Shown piece by piece: positions 50,685 to 60,174 of a DNA stretch of 64,000 bases. The number at the start of each line of letters is the position of its first letter. Position 1 is the first letter of the stretch. Made by a program: the position numbers and the translations under genes. The notes under the pieces are model-generated. The model was not told the DNA's origin, made no database searches, and worked only from the letters and a program-made list of their open reading frames with translations. The stretch covers positions 4,474,001 to 4,538,000 of the forward strand of contig NC_018645.1 in NCBI RefSeq assembly GCF_000307105.1. Direction: 5' to 3'. The stretch comes from Desulfobacula toluolica Tol2. Lineage in GTDB: Bacteria > Desulfobacterota > Desulfobacteria > Desulfobacterales > Desulfobacteraceae.

Positions 50685-51769
50685 CCCAAAAAACAAATTT
50701 CTTTAAACTCGGCCTGTTTATAATTATTGCATTCAGCCTAGGTACGGTATTTTTAATCATTTTCGGAGCTGGAAAATTTTTCAAACAAGAGCTGCTCGCA
50801 GAAACCTGTTTCAATGAATCGGTCCAAGGCCTGAGCATCGGCTCCGAGGTAAAGTACAAAGGAATTAAAATCGGAACGGTCAAGTCCATTACCAGTGCGG
50901 CCCGTGTATACCAGACCAAGTCGGATTATGTGCTGGTGATCATCGCCCTTGAAAACGGCATATCCTTAGGCCAGACAGGTAACTCTTCAACGATCCGAAT
51001 CAGGAACGCCATCAAGGACGGCCTGGTCATCCGCCTCTCCTTTAAGGGACTTACCGGCGTAGCCTATCTTGAAACCGATTATTCAGTACAAAATCCCGAT
51101 GATGTGCTTGATATTTCCTGGTCCCCAAACAACATCTATATTCCTTCCCAGCAAAGCAATATCAAACAATTGGGCGATACCCTCAACCTGATTCTTGATA
51201 ACCTGGCAGACATCAATCTGAAAGGGATTACAACTGACATTGATCTGCTGTTACAGACCTTGAATCAAAAAATAAATACCATTGACATGGAAAAGATCTC
51301 CGGTCTTACAGCCTCCCTGCTGACAGAACTCAAAGATACCAACCAGAAGATCAGCAAAATTATCGGATCAGACAAGGTCAAACACCTTCTGGATGATGCA
51401 CAAGCCTCTTTTTCAGAGCTGAGAACCATTGTTGAGTCTTCAAAAATACCGTTGAACCAGGCGCTAAACGATTTCCAAAAAGCCGCCGGCAGCACAAAGA
51501 ACATGACCCGGGATCTTGAAACCCGGCTGCCACCAAAAATTGACAGCCTGTCGTCCAACCTTGATCAATTGATGCAAAACCTTGCAGGTACATCCGAACA
51601 AGTGGAGAATATCATCTGGCTCAATTCCGATAAGATCAAGCTGATTATTGACAATCTTGAAACCACGTCTGAGAATTTAAAACAGATGAGCCACGATCTG
51701 AAACAATATCCCGGCAGGCTGCTTTTTGAAAAGCCGCCCCAAAAAATAAATACGGAGAAAAAAAACTGA
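50681..51769 (+). CDS. mlaD: MlaD-type MCE-domain protein
   Basis: A 362-residue protein anchored by one N-terminal helix (about 8-30), with an MCE domain at about 35-115 (VQGLSIGSEVKYKGIKIGTVKSI, IRNAIKDGLVIRLSFKGLTGVAYLE). The remaining 240 residues are mostly helical and likely form a coiled tube or needle. MCE hexamers bind lipid and pass it between the membranes. It is longer than E. coli MlaD, closer to MCE proteins with a helical extension. It overlaps its neighbours. Confidence 0.88.
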   Translation: MTQKTNFFKLGLFIIIAFSLGTVFLIIFGAGKFFKQELLAETCFNESVQGLSIGSEVKYKGIKIGTVKSITSAARVYQTKSDYVLVIIALENGISLGQTGNSSTIRIRNAIKDGLVIRLSFKGLTGVAYLETDYSVQNPDDVLDISWSPNNIYIPSQQSNIKQLGDTLNLILDNLADINLKGITTDIDLLLQTLNQKINTIDMEKISGLTASLLTELKDTNQKISKIIGSDKVKHLLDDAQASFSELRTIVESSKIPLNQALNDFQKAAGSTKNMTRDLETRLPPKIDSLSSNLDQLMQNLAGTSEQVENIIWLNSDKIKLIIDNLETTSENLKQMSHDLKQYPGRLLFEKPPQKINTEKKN

Positions 51770-52413
51770 TGCGGCAAAACTATTCCATCATTTTAACCGG
51801 ATTACTGGTTTTCCTGACCGTCCTTACCGTCATTTCGGTCTTTTCAGGGTGTGCCGGCATACAGACAAAGCCTGCCGACAAAAATTATTTTGAATTGCAA
51901 ATCACCGTACCTGCATCAGCCCCCAACAGCTTTTTCATTGGTGATCCCCTTCTTGTCAGAACATTTTGTATCAACCCTGCATTTGATTCCCATTCTTTTG
52001 TTTACCTCATTGAAAAAAACGAGTATGTAACCGATTATTACAATGAATTTATCTATTCTCCAACCCGGCTTATCACAGAAAAAATTGCGGAAAATCTTTA
52101 CAACTCAAACCATTTTAAGCCTGCCCCCACCGACAGCAGACAGGACATCACCTACCTTTTATCCGGTAAAATCACAAGGCTTTACGGAGATTTTCAGGCG
52201 ACAAATGATCCCAGTGCCATAATTGAAATCAGAATGATTCTGAAAAAAAATACAGGCAAAGCTTTCCAGGTTATTTCCAGCAAGACCTATCTGGCCCAGG
52301 AACCCATTTTATCCCGCAACCCGGCTCACCTTGTTTTTGGCTGGAACAAAGGGCTTGCAAAAATCATGGCACAATTTATCAGCGATTTTTCAAAAACAGG
52401 TCTTTCAAAATAA
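51769..52413 (+). CDS. ABC-type transport auxiliary lipoprotein (PqiC/ABC_trans_aux family)
   Basis: A 214-residue outer-membrane lipoprotein; the signal peptide ends in VFSGC with the lipidated Cys at residue 28. The mature domain (LVRTFCINPAFDSHSFVYLI, YNEFIYSPTRLITEKI) is the family that accompanies MCE transporters and receives their tube at the outer membrane. It overlaps mlaD by one base. It ends 16 bases before the convergent priA gene. Confidence 0.82.
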   Translation: MRQNYSIILTGLLVFLTVLTVISVFSGCAGIQTKPADKNYFELQITVPASAPNSFFIGDPLLVRTFCINPAFDSHSFVYLIEKNEYVTDYYNEFIYSPTRLITEKIAENLYNSNHFKPAPTDSRQDITYLLSGKITRLYGDFQATNDPSAIIEIRMILKKNTGKAFQVISSKTYLAQEPILSRNPAHLVFGWNKGLAKIMAQFISDFSKTGLSK

Positions 52414-52429
52414 ATTTTTCCAATCCATG

Positions 52430-54868
52430 CTACATTAAAGAATACGGATCAACATCCACAATCAGCCGCATCCCTGACTTGGGCTTTGTCTTGGGATTAT
52501 CCATCATGGATTTTATCAGCTGGTTTAACATTGCTGAAGAAGGGCTTTTCACAAGAATCTGCCATCTGAACCGTGAAGAAATTTTGGGAATACTCGCCTC
52601 AATGGGTCCCAAAACCTGAACCAGATCCTTTTGATTTTCCTGAGCTTCAACCATGGCTTTGAGAACCTGTGCAACAGTGGCGGCATAGACTTTTACCTTT
52701 GCCGCGCTGTTTCCCGACAGTTTCAACTGAATCATCCGCGAGAAGGGCGGATACATCAAGGCTTTCCGATAGGGCACTTCATTTTGAAAAAATTCAAAAA
52801 AATCCTGTTTCCTGGAGGCTTCAATAATAAAATGTTCGGGATTATAGGTCTGCATAATCACTTTTCCCGGCGTATCCCCTCTTCCTGCACGACCGGCCAC
52901 CTGGGCCAGAAGCTGAAATGTTCGCTCCCCTGCCCTGAAATCCGGAAGACTCAAGGACAAATCGGCACAAATCACGCCCACCAGGGTGATAGAGGGAAAA
53001 TCATGCCCTTTGGCAAGCATCTGGGTTCCCACAACAATATCGATATTCCGGTTTCGGATACTCTTCAATATTTTTATGGTGGCCCCTTTTTGGGATGTGG
53101 AGTCCTGATCCATCCTCGCAAGCCTTGCATCCGGAAACAGGGCCTTTAGCATGGATTCAACTTTTTCAGTTCCAAACCCCAACAGCTTTATTTTTTTAGA
53201 CCCGCACTCCGGGCATTTGATGTTGACGGACCGGGCATAACCGCAAAGATGGCATTGATATTCATTGTGCCCTTTGTGCATGGTCATGGTAATATCACAA
53301 TATTTACAGGACAAGGATTTGCCGCAGTCCATGCAGACCGGAAAGGTTGCAAAACCCCGCCGGTTCAGAAAAATCAATGCCTGCTTTCCTTGATCAAGAC
53401 AGGCCCTGATCGCTTGCGCAAGCGTTGGCGTAATGATCCGGTCACTGCCCCTGGCATCTTTATAATTTTTCAAATCCACAAGGATGATCTCCGGCAGGGG
53501 ATGACGGTTGATACGGGTTTCAAGTTTTAATTCTTCGAACCGCTTGAGAACCACATTCTGATAGGATTGCACCGAAGGGGTGGCAGACCCTAAAATCACG
53601 GGGCAGCCGTTAAGCTTTGCCCGGACAACGGCCAGATCCCTTGCATTATATCTGAGACCTGTCTCCTGCTTGTAAGACCCGTCATGCTCCTCGTCCACGA
53701 TAATGACCCCGATATTTTCAAACGGTGCAAACACGGCAGACCTGGCCCCGATAACAATCTTTACTTTTTTTAAAACGATTTTTCGCCACTGGTCCAGCAG
53801 CTCACCCTTGGACAAGGCAGAATGAATCACGGCAACCTTATCACCAAACCTTGCCCTGAACCGTCTTTCCGTCTGGGAGATCAGGGAAATTTCCGGCACC
53901 AGCACAATGGCGTTTCTCCCCTTTTCAATCACATCCCAGACCAGCCGCATGTAAACTTCTGTTTTGCCGGAACCTGTGATACCGGACAAAAGGTAAGGGC
54001 TAAATCTTTGGCCTGATTTGTCCTGTACCTGCCTTACCACCCGTTCTTGTTCCGCTGTCAGTTCCGGTGGTCTGTCCGGCTCAACAGGATCACCCAGGGG
54101 GTCTCTGAAAACCTGGCGTTGAATGATTTTGACATATCCGGCCTCGGCCAATGGTTTGATCAATGCTGGCGCAGTGGGAATCTTAGCTTTCAACCCGGTC
54201 AGGGAAATTTCTTGTTTCTTTTTGACCAGTGCAAGGAGCTTTTCCCGTTTTTTTGACATGCGAAGAGCTGTTTTAGGGCCATCCCCACAAAGGATGAACT
54301 TTTCTTTTTTTATGGTGGCCCCGTCTTTTTTCAAAACTGCTGAAACCGTTATCAGATCATTTTTTTCCATCCGGCGGATAAGGGCATTGATGGTGGTGTT
54401 TTTACTGTTTTTCACCAATTGTTTCAGGGTACACGATTCTTTTTGCAGAATAGATTCAAGGACCTGGGCTTCCCCCGGCGTTACCTTGGCATTATTCAAG
54501 CTATGCCGCCCCTGCCGGGTCACAAACACACAGGAGACATCATGACGATCAAAACCCGAAGGAAGAGCTGTTTTAATAACATCCCCCAGAGGATGGATAT
54601 AATAATTTGAAATCCACTTGAAAAATGATATTTGTGATTCAGGGAACAGGGGATGATCATCCAATACATCCAGAATCTTCTTTGCTGTAAACCCGTCACA
54701 GCTTTCCTGCCCGGAAAGGATATATCCGGTCACACGTCTTCTTCCGAACGGAACCAGGACTCGCATTCCCGGGGAACAAACCGCTTTCAGTTGATCCGGA
54801 ACCCGGTATGTATAGGACTGCATTACAGGAAGAGTCACGGCAACCGATATGTAAGGTGTCTTAATCAT
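52430..54868 (-). CDS. priA: Primosomal protein N', replication restart helicase
   Basis: A 3'-5' DNA helicase of about 812 residues that reloads the replisome at stalled forks. Order: an N-terminal DNA-binding domain (VLVPFGRRRVTGYIL), Walker A GITGSGKTEVY, Walker B DEEHDGSYKQE, the zinc-binding insert with paired cysteines (CMDC, CKYC, CHLC, CPEC), and helicase motifs RMDQDSTSQKG and QVAGRAGRG. I use the ATG at 54868; a TTG at 54886 is also in frame. The gene is convergent with the Mla operon. Confidence 0.93.
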   Translation of the reverse strand: MIKTPYISVAVTLPVMQSYTYRVPDQLKAVCSPGMRVLVPFGRRRVTGYILSGQESCDGFTAKKILDVLDDHPLFPESQISFFKWISNYYIHPLGDVIKTALPSGFDRHDVSCVFVTRQGRHSLNNAKVTPGEAQVLESILQKESCTLKQLVKNSKNTTINALIRRMEKNDLITVSAVLKKDGATIKKEKFILCGDGPKTALRMSKKREKLLALVKKKQEISLTGLKAKIPTAPALIKPLAEAGYVKIIQRQVFRDPLGDPVEPDRPPELTAEQERVVRQVQDKSGQRFSPYLLSGITGSGKTEVYMRLVWDVIEKGRNAIVLVPEISLISQTERRFRARFGDKVAVIHSALSKGELLDQWRKIVLKKVKIVIGARSAVFAPFENIGVIIVDEEHDGSYKQETGLRYNARDLAVVRAKLNGCPVILGSATPSVQSYQNVVLKRFEELKLETRINRHPLPEIILVDLKNYKDARGSDRIITPTLAQAIRACLDQGKQALIFLNRRGFATFPVCMDCGKSLSCKYCDITMTMHKGHNEYQCHLCGYARSVNIKCPECGSKKIKLLGFGTEKVESMLKALFPDARLARMDQDSTSQKGATIKILKSIRNRNIDIVVGTQMLAKGHDFPSITLVGVICADLSLSLPDFRAGERTFQLLAQVAGRAGRGDTPGKVIMQTYNPEHFIIEASRKQDFFEFFQNEVPYRKALMYPPFSRMIQLKLSGNSAAKVKVYAATVAQVLKAMVEAQENQKDLVQVLGPIEASIPKISSRFRWQILVKSPSSAMLNQLIKSMMDNPKTKPKSGMRLIVDVDPYSLM

Positions 54869-54956
54869 TTGTCCTATTGACCACAAAAACCGAAATATTT
54901 CAACATAAGACTGGCTTGAAACAATTACAAATCATGTCAAATCAGACAAAAACCTC

Positions 54957-55394
54957 TTAAATCGATAAAACCGCCCAGGATACAAACAAATACCGCAAAA
55001 ATTTACCGACGCTCACAAGAAAAAGGAATACAACAAAATTTATTTTCAGCACGCCTGCTGCCACGGTTAAGGGATCTCCAATAACAGGAACCCATGCAAA
55101 CAAAAGACTGAAAACCCCGTATTTTTTAAACCGTTTTTCAGCCTGCCCCATTGCCAGGTCTGATAAGCCAAAAATTTTATAAAAAGATATCCGGCTGCCC
55201 AAAATTCCCAAACCATAATTTACGACAGATCCCAGCACATTGCCCGAAGTCGCTGCAAAAACCGTTATATAAGGACTCAGATCATGAGTTAACAAATAGC
55301 CCAGAACCACTTCGGAACTCATGGGGAGAATGGTTGCGGCAAGAAACGAAGCAAGAAACAGTCCCCAATAGCCGTATTCACTCAAAATTTCCAC
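54957..55394 (-). CDS. DedA/YqaA-family (SNARE-associated) membrane protein
   Basis: A small membrane protein of 145 residues with about four hydrophobic segments. The blocks YGYWGLFLASFLAATILPMSS and LFAWVPVIGDPLTVAAGVL match the YqaA branch of the DedA/VTT fold. DedA proteins are linked to lipid carrier recycling or proton-coupled transport, but the YqaA role is not settled. It starts 5 bases after the dehydrogenase gene, so the two are probably cotranscribed. Confidence 0.8.
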   Translation of the reverse strand: MEILSEYGYWGLFLASFLAATILPMSSEVVLGYLLTHDLSPYITVFAATSGNVLGSVVNYGLGILGSRISFYKIFGLSDLAMGQAEKRFKKYGVFSLLFAWVPVIGDPLTVAAGVLKINFVVFLFLVSVGKFLRYLFVSWAVLSI

Positions 55395-55399
55395 AGGGT

Positions 55400-56278
55400 C
55401 TATTCAAACAACTTAAAAAGTGCCTGGGTTCCCTTGTTTTCATATCCCATTTTGACTGTTTTTTCATACAGGGACATGGCAAGATCAAGCCCAGGAGTTC
55501 TGAGACCCGAACGACTTGAAGATGCTATGGCAATCTTCATGTCCTTTATAAAATGTTTGATATAAAACCCAGGTTCAAGGTCACCGGCAATCATACGGGG
55601 ACCCAGATTGTTCAAAGACCATGACCCTGCAGCTCCCTGCCCTATACTCTTGAATACGGTTTGAGGGTCAAGGCCTGCTTTTTTTGCATAGGCAAGGGAC
55701 TCACAAACCGCGACCATTCCGGCGGCAATGGCAATCTGGTTCGCCATCTTTGTATGCTGGCCTGATCCTGCTTTGCCTTGAAATACAATATTTTTACCCA
55801 TCACTTCAAACAAAGGGATCATTTTATCAAAAATCTTTTTATCCCCACCCGCCATAATGGAAAGTGTAGCGTTCAAAGCCCCCAGGTCACCGCCGGACAC
55901 CGGTGCATCAAGACATTCAATACTGAACAACTTTGCCTGTTCATAAATCCTGACTGCAAGATCCGGGCTGGATGTGGTCATATCAATCACAACAGTACCT
56001 TTTCCTGCATGGTTTAAAATACCGTCCGGCCCCAGGTACACATCTTCAACATCAGCGGGAAATCCTACCATGGTAATAATCACATCACATTTTCTGCTCA
56101 AGCGCCCCACTGTATCTTCCCAGACAGCACCTTTTGAAAGGATTATTTCAGCCTTCTGCCGTGTACGGGTATGGACATGCAGCTCATATCCGGCATTTAA
56201 AATATGGCCTGCCATGCTTTGCCCCATGACACCCAATCCGATAAATCCGACACTGGTTTGTCCCGGTTCGACACTCAT
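55400..56278 (-). CDS. 3-hydroxyisobutyrate dehydrogenase-family oxidoreductase
   Basis: An NAD(P)-dependent beta-hydroxyacid dehydrogenase of 292 residues. The cofactor loop GFIGLGVMGQSMAGHIL is at the N-terminus, the substrate loop DAPVSGGDLGALNATLSIM is in the middle, and the catalytic Lys lies in GQHTKMANQIA. The family oxidises 3-hydroxyisobutyrate, tartronate semialdehyde or succinic semialdehyde; the sequence does not decide among them. It is divergent from the TRAP transporter genes. Confidence 0.85.
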   Translation of the reverse strand: MSVEPGQTSVGFIGLGVMGQSMAGHILNAGYELHVHTRTRQKAEIILSKGAVWEDTVGRLSRKCDVIITMVGFPADVEDVYLGPDGILNHAGKGTVVIDMTTSSPDLAVRIYEQAKLFSIECLDAPVSGGDLGALNATLSIMAGGDKKIFDKMIPLFEVMGKNIVFQGKAGSGQHTKMANQIAIAAGMVAVCESLAYAKKAGLDPQTVFKSIGQGAAGSWSLNNLGPRMIAGDLEPGFYIKHFIKDMKIAIASSSRSGLRTPGLDLAMSLYEKTVKMGYENKGTQALFKLFE

Positions 56279-56530
56279 TTTTAATATCTCCCAAAAAAAT
56301 TAAATTTCCCTATTAATGACAGTTTTTTAAGGGTTAATCAATACGATGTAATTTCCAATAGACAGCCAAAGTTATGATCAACCCCAAAAACAAGTAAAAC
56401 TATGAATTTTGTAAGAAATTTACCTACACCAGAATCAGAAATCCTCCAATTGATTCATTGACGCCATATTTGATATCCTTTTAACGGCAAAGATAGATTC
56501 TTTTTAAACACCAAAAACAGGAGGATCGTA

Positions 56531-57538
56531 ATGAAAAATAAGGGGTTATTAATAATCATTGGAGCAGTTGTAATTGTCCTGATTTTTGCAGGACTCTATA
56601 TTTCGGGTATATTCAAAAAGGCACCAACGGTTGTTGAAAAAAAAGAAACAAGTAGAATCGTTTTTGGTGGCGGCCCTGCCGGTGGGACATTCCAGGTGGT
56701 GGCCAATGCCATCCAGGTGTATAAACCCATGAAAGCTGTTGCAGAATTTAAAGTACAGGCACAATCTTCAGCCGGTTCAGTGGAAAATTTAAGAAAAACA
56801 GATTCCGGGGCTCAACAGATGAGCGTTGTGTACTCAGGTCATGTCTACCTGGGTCGAAACGGCATGATGAAAAATGATACAAAAAAATATGAAAATGTCC
56901 TTGCTGTTGCATGGCTCTATGGCGCTCCGGCTCAGCTGGTTACACGAAAAGGTTCAGCAATTAAAAGCGTAAAAGATCTGAAAGGCAAAAAAGTCGGGGT
57001 CGGCAATGCCGGTTCAGGTGCGTTTGCAAACTGTGAACTGTTTTTTTCCCACATGGGAGTCTGGGATGAAATCGAAAGAAATGCAATGGGGTATAATGAT
57101 GCGGCTCAGGCATTTGGCAACAACCAGCTGGATGCTTTCTGGCTGTTCACGGCTTTTCCCAGCGGTGCCGTTATCATGGCGGCCCAGACAAATGACATTG
57201 AACTTATAAATCTTGATGAAGACGCTAAAGCAAGCGGATTTTATAAAAAATATCCTTACTTTGCAAAACTTTCCATCCCTGCAAATACATACAAGGGTGT
57301 AGAGTATGACTCTCCCTCGTTCCAGGATTCCGCTCTCTGGGTGGCAAATCCAAAAGTGTCTGCCGATCATGTTTATAAAATGCTTTCCCTGATCTTTACG
57401 GATGAGGGGCTGGCCCACATGAGATCACAGAAAAAGACCTTCAAATATATGGCAGTTGAAACCGGTGCCGATGGTATCGTAACACCTTTCCATCCGGGTG
57501 CTGAAAAATTCTGGAAAGAAAAAGGGGTTTTAAAATAA
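56531..57538 (+). CDS. TAXI-family TRAP transporter solute-binding protein
   Basis: A 335-residue periplasmic binding protein for a small organic acid. An N-terminal hydrophobic helix (about 5-26) acts as signal or anchor. The TAXI pattern is visible: FGGGPAGGTFQVVANAI, LKGKKVGVGNAGSGAFANCE, and the final third with WVANPKVSADHVYKM. An AGGAGG ribosome site precedes the ATG. It is followed 57 bases later by the fused permease, so the two form one transporter. Ligand unknown. Confidence 0.9.
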   Translation: MKNKGLLIIIGAVVIVLIFAGLYISGIFKKAPTVVEKKETSRIVFGGGPAGGTFQVVANAIQVYKPMKAVAEFKVQAQSSAGSVENLRKTDSGAQQMSVVYSGHVYLGRNGMMKNDTKKYENVLAVAWLYGAPAQLVTRKGSAIKSVKDLKGKKVGVGNAGSGAFANCELFFSHMGVWDEIERNAMGYNDAAQAFGNNQLDAFWLFTAFPSGAVIMAAQTNDIELINLDEDAKASGFYKKYPYFAKLSIPANTYKGVEYDSPSFQDSALWVANPKVSADHVYKMLSLIFTDEGLAHMRSQKKTFKYMAVETGADGIVTPFHPGAEKFWKEKGVLK

Positions 57539-57595
57539 GTTAATCGTTAAAATAAGTTAACAGGGCTATTAATTTAAAAAACAGGAAGGCAAATC

Positions 57596-59326
57596 ATGTA
57601 CGAAAAGCTAAACAAATTTGAGCAAATCGTGTTTGATGCATGCTCGGTGATCCTGGTGGTTTTTTACTCTTATGCTGCGGTGATCCAGCCCATGGCAACC
57701 CAGTATCACAGGGGGGTTTATGTCATTATAACCTATGTTCTTGTCTTCCTGCTGTATAAAGCCAAATCCAGAATCATGAGGTTTGTGGACTATATCCTCA
57801 TTATTCTTTCCGTTCTGTCCATTGGATACTGGATTTTTATGTTTGAGGTCATTAATTATAGGACAGGCGCTGAAACAACCACGGATATGTTTTTTGCCAT
57901 TATCGGCGTGTTAATTGGTGTGGAATTGGCCAGACGGGTGGTAGGCGGTGTGTTTGTCTTTTTGGGTGTCATCATGCTGACGTACGGTGTTTATGGATAT
58001 CTGGCACCGGATCTGGTTTCCCATGCAGGTGCCCCGTTCACTGAATTGTGTGTCAGCATATTTTACAAAAGCGACGGCGTCTTTGGGATAATGGCCAATG
58101 TTCTGGCAACCTATGTGATTTTGTTTGTACTCTTTGGTGCATTCCTGGAAAAATGCGGTGCTCAGAAATTTTTTATTGAATGGCCCCTTGCTGCCGTAGG
58201 ACATAAAATCGGCGGGCCTGCAAAAGTGTCGGTTATTGCATCAGGACTGTTCGGGTCCATCTCGGGATCAGCCATTGCAAACACGGTTTCCACAGGCATG
58301 TTCACCATTCCCATGATGAAAAAAGCAGGATTCAAACCTCATATTGCCGGGGGAATAGAACCGGCCGCTTCCATAGGCGGCATGTTCATGCCCCCGATTA
58401 TGGGGGCGGGAGGATTCATCATGGCGGAACTGACAGGTGTACCTTATTCCACAATAATGCTGGTGGCCATATTTCCGGCCCTGATGTATTTTTTTTCTGT
58501 TTTCTGCATGGTCCATTATGAAGCTAAAAAATATAATATTGTGGGTGAAAAATCAGAATTTTCAGCCACACAGATTTTTAAGAAACAATGGTTTTATATC
58601 ATCCCATTGGTTGTCATCACCATTTTTATGCTATATGGATTTTCTCCCGGATATTCCGCCATTTTGGGTCTTGTATCCTGTATAGCCATAAGTTATGCCA
58701 GAAAAGAAACCAGGATCGGTCCCAAAAGATTTGTTGAAGCGGCAAGAGAAGGAACTGAAAACAGCCTTAAGATTGGTGCAACAGTGGGTATTATCGGTAT
58801 TATCATCGGCGTGTTGACCTTCTCCGGTCTGGTGCTGACCTTTGCCGATATTATGATAGAACTGGCAGGAGGTTCCTTGTTGCTGACCATAATGCTGGTT
58901 GCTCTTGCATCCCTTGTGCTGGGAATGGGCGTGCCGGTAACGGCTGCCTATCTCATCACTGCCGTGGTCGCTGTTCCGGCCCTGACTCACTTGGGTGTAA
59001 ATGAGATAGCTGCCCATATGATTGTTTACTGGCTGTCACAAGACTCCAATATCACCCCACCGGTCTGCATTGCGGCATTTGCAGGTGCCACAATTGCAAA
59101 AGCAAACATGTGGAAAACCGCGTTTACCTCATTTAAGTTTGCAAAATTTTTATACCTGGGGCCTATCCTTTTCGGCTATGTCCCTGGGTTCTCGCTTGAC
59201 GGCAGTTCAACCGACATTATTAAAGCATTTGTTTTGATTTTCTTCGGCACCTGGGCCTATTCATGGTTTCTCAGCGGTATCTGGATCGGCGACATAAAAA
59301 AACTTTTCAAAAAAAAACCAGCATAA
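57596..59326 (+). CDS. TRAP transporter fused permease (DctQM type)
   Basis: A 576-residue inner-membrane permease combining the small (about residues 1-100, four helices) and large TRAP subunits. The large-subunit blocks are GSISGSAIANTVSTG, EPAASIGGMFMPPIMGAGGFIMAEL broken here as family landmarks, and GMGVPVTAAYLITAVV near the C-terminus, with SQDSNITPPVCIAAFAGA. It works with the TAXI binding protein directly upstream, using the ion gradient for uptake. Fused permeases are the usual partners of TAXI proteins. Confidence 0.92.
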   Translation: MYEKLNKFEQIVFDACSVILVVFYSYAAVIQPMATQYHRGVYVIITYVLVFLLYKAKSRIMRFVDYILIILSVLSIGYWIFMFEVINYRTGAETTTDMFFAIIGVLIGVELARRVVGGVFVFLGVIMLTYGVYGYLAPDLVSHAGAPFTELCVSIFYKSDGVFGIMANVLATYVILFVLFGAFLEKCGAQKFFIEWPLAAVGHKIGGPAKVSVIASGLFGSISGSAIANTVSTGMFTIPMMKKAGFKPHIAGGIEPAASIGGMFMPPIMGAGGFIMAELTGVPYSTIMLVAIFPALMYFFSVFCMVHYEAKKYNIVGEKSEFSATQIFKKQWFYIIPLVVITIFMLYGFSPGYSAILGLVSCIAISYARKETRIGPKRFVEAAREGTENSLKIGATVGIIGIIIGVLTFSGLVLTFADIMIELAGGSLLLTIMLVALASLVLGMGVPVTAAYLITAVVAVPALTHLGVNEIAAHMIVYWLSQDSNITPPVCIAAFAGATIAKANMWKTAFTSFKFAKFLYLGPILFGYVPGFSLDGSSTDIIKAFVLIFFGTWAYSWFLSGIWIGDIKKLFKKKPA

Positions 59327-59368
59327 ACACCCTTTTTTTTATTTCGTCCAGGCCAGTCCTTCCAAAAA

Positions 59369-59420
59369 AACAATCAAATCCCCTTTGAAATCAGGTTATT
59401 TCACAGGGGATTTGATTGTT
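59369..59420. terminator. Long hairpin after the TRAP permease gene
   Basis: A perfect 16-bp outer stem (59369-59384 with 59405-59420; arm AACAATCAAATCCCCT) continues after one mismatch into a 6-bp inner stem TGAAAT/ATTTCA with a 6-base loop. It lies 42 bases past the permease stop. A run of T follows the stem only on the minus strand (complement of 59364-59370). It may act as a bidirectional or antisense terminator. Confidence 0.65.
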
Positions 59421-59511
59421 CAAGCATTATCCTTCTAAAAAAATAGTTGCAATGTCAACGATTTTATACAATATTAGCCAAAAAGGTTTAGAATTAAATA
59501 CAAAATAATAT

Positions 59512-59531
59512 TTACACATTAATCTGTGTAA
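59512..59531. promoter_or_regulatory. Candidate MarR operator
   Basis: TTACACA (59512-59518) and TGTGTAA (59525-59531) are perfect inverted arms around a 6-base spacer, 32 bases upstream of the marR-type gene. A 20-bp dyad in this position is the usual arrangement for MarR autoregulation. Confidence 0.55.
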
Positions 59532-59563
59532 TATTTTTAATATGGGAAATAAAATAGATCTAA

Positions 59564-60016
59564 ATGGAAATATTCAACAAACTTATTGATTCATCAATTG
59601 CATATTTAGTGGGCCGCACATCCCGCTCAATCATAAAAAGACTGACTAAAAAATTTTCTCAAAGCGGTTTTGATGTAAGCTATGAGCAATGGAGCATCCT
59701 TGTTCATCTGTACAGGAAAGACGGACAGACCCAGCAGGAGCTTTCCAATATCGCAGTAAAAGACAAGGCCGCTATTACACGTCTTTTGAATGTCCTGGAA
59801 AAGAAAAATATTGTGTTAAGGGTTCCTGATAGAAATGACAAACGAAGCAAATTGGTCTATCTTACCAATAAAGCCAAAGAATTTAAAACCGAGTTGATTG
59901 CCATTGTCGAAGAATTATTGGAAGAGGCGGAACAGGGCATTTCTTCAGAAGAAATCAACCAGTGCAAAACCACTTTAAATAAAATATTTTTAAATTTTGA
60001 ACAGCTCGATCAATAA
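59564..60016 (+). CDS. MarR-family transcriptional regulator
   Basis: A 150-residue winged-helix regulator. The DNA-binding region is YEQWSILVHLYRKDGQTQQELS through DKAAITRLLNVLEKKNI to the wing RVPDRNDKRSKLVYLT. Family members are dimers that bind short palindromes and are released by small ligands. It lies 237 bases after the TRAP permease and may control that transporter as well as itself through the TTACACA dyad. The ribosome site before the ATG is weak. Confidence 0.9.
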   Translation: MEIFNKLIDSSIAYLVGRTSRSIIKRLTKKFSQSGFDVSYEQWSILVHLYRKDGQTQQELSNIAVKDKAAITRLLNVLEKKNIVLRVPDRNDKRSKLVYLTNKAKEFKTELIAIVEELLEEAEQGISSEEINQCKTTLNKIFLNFEQLDQ

Positions 60017-60174
60017 TTTATTTGATTGCCCTACATGGTTGTTGCCGGAAAAATATCCGGCAATGCCCCTTGTTATCCTCTTGATTTATATGAAAGAATT
60101 TTTAAACTGCTGAAATTAAATATCTTTCATTATTAGTTGTGGCAGAGTGATCTGCCATGGCCGTTATTGCGTCT

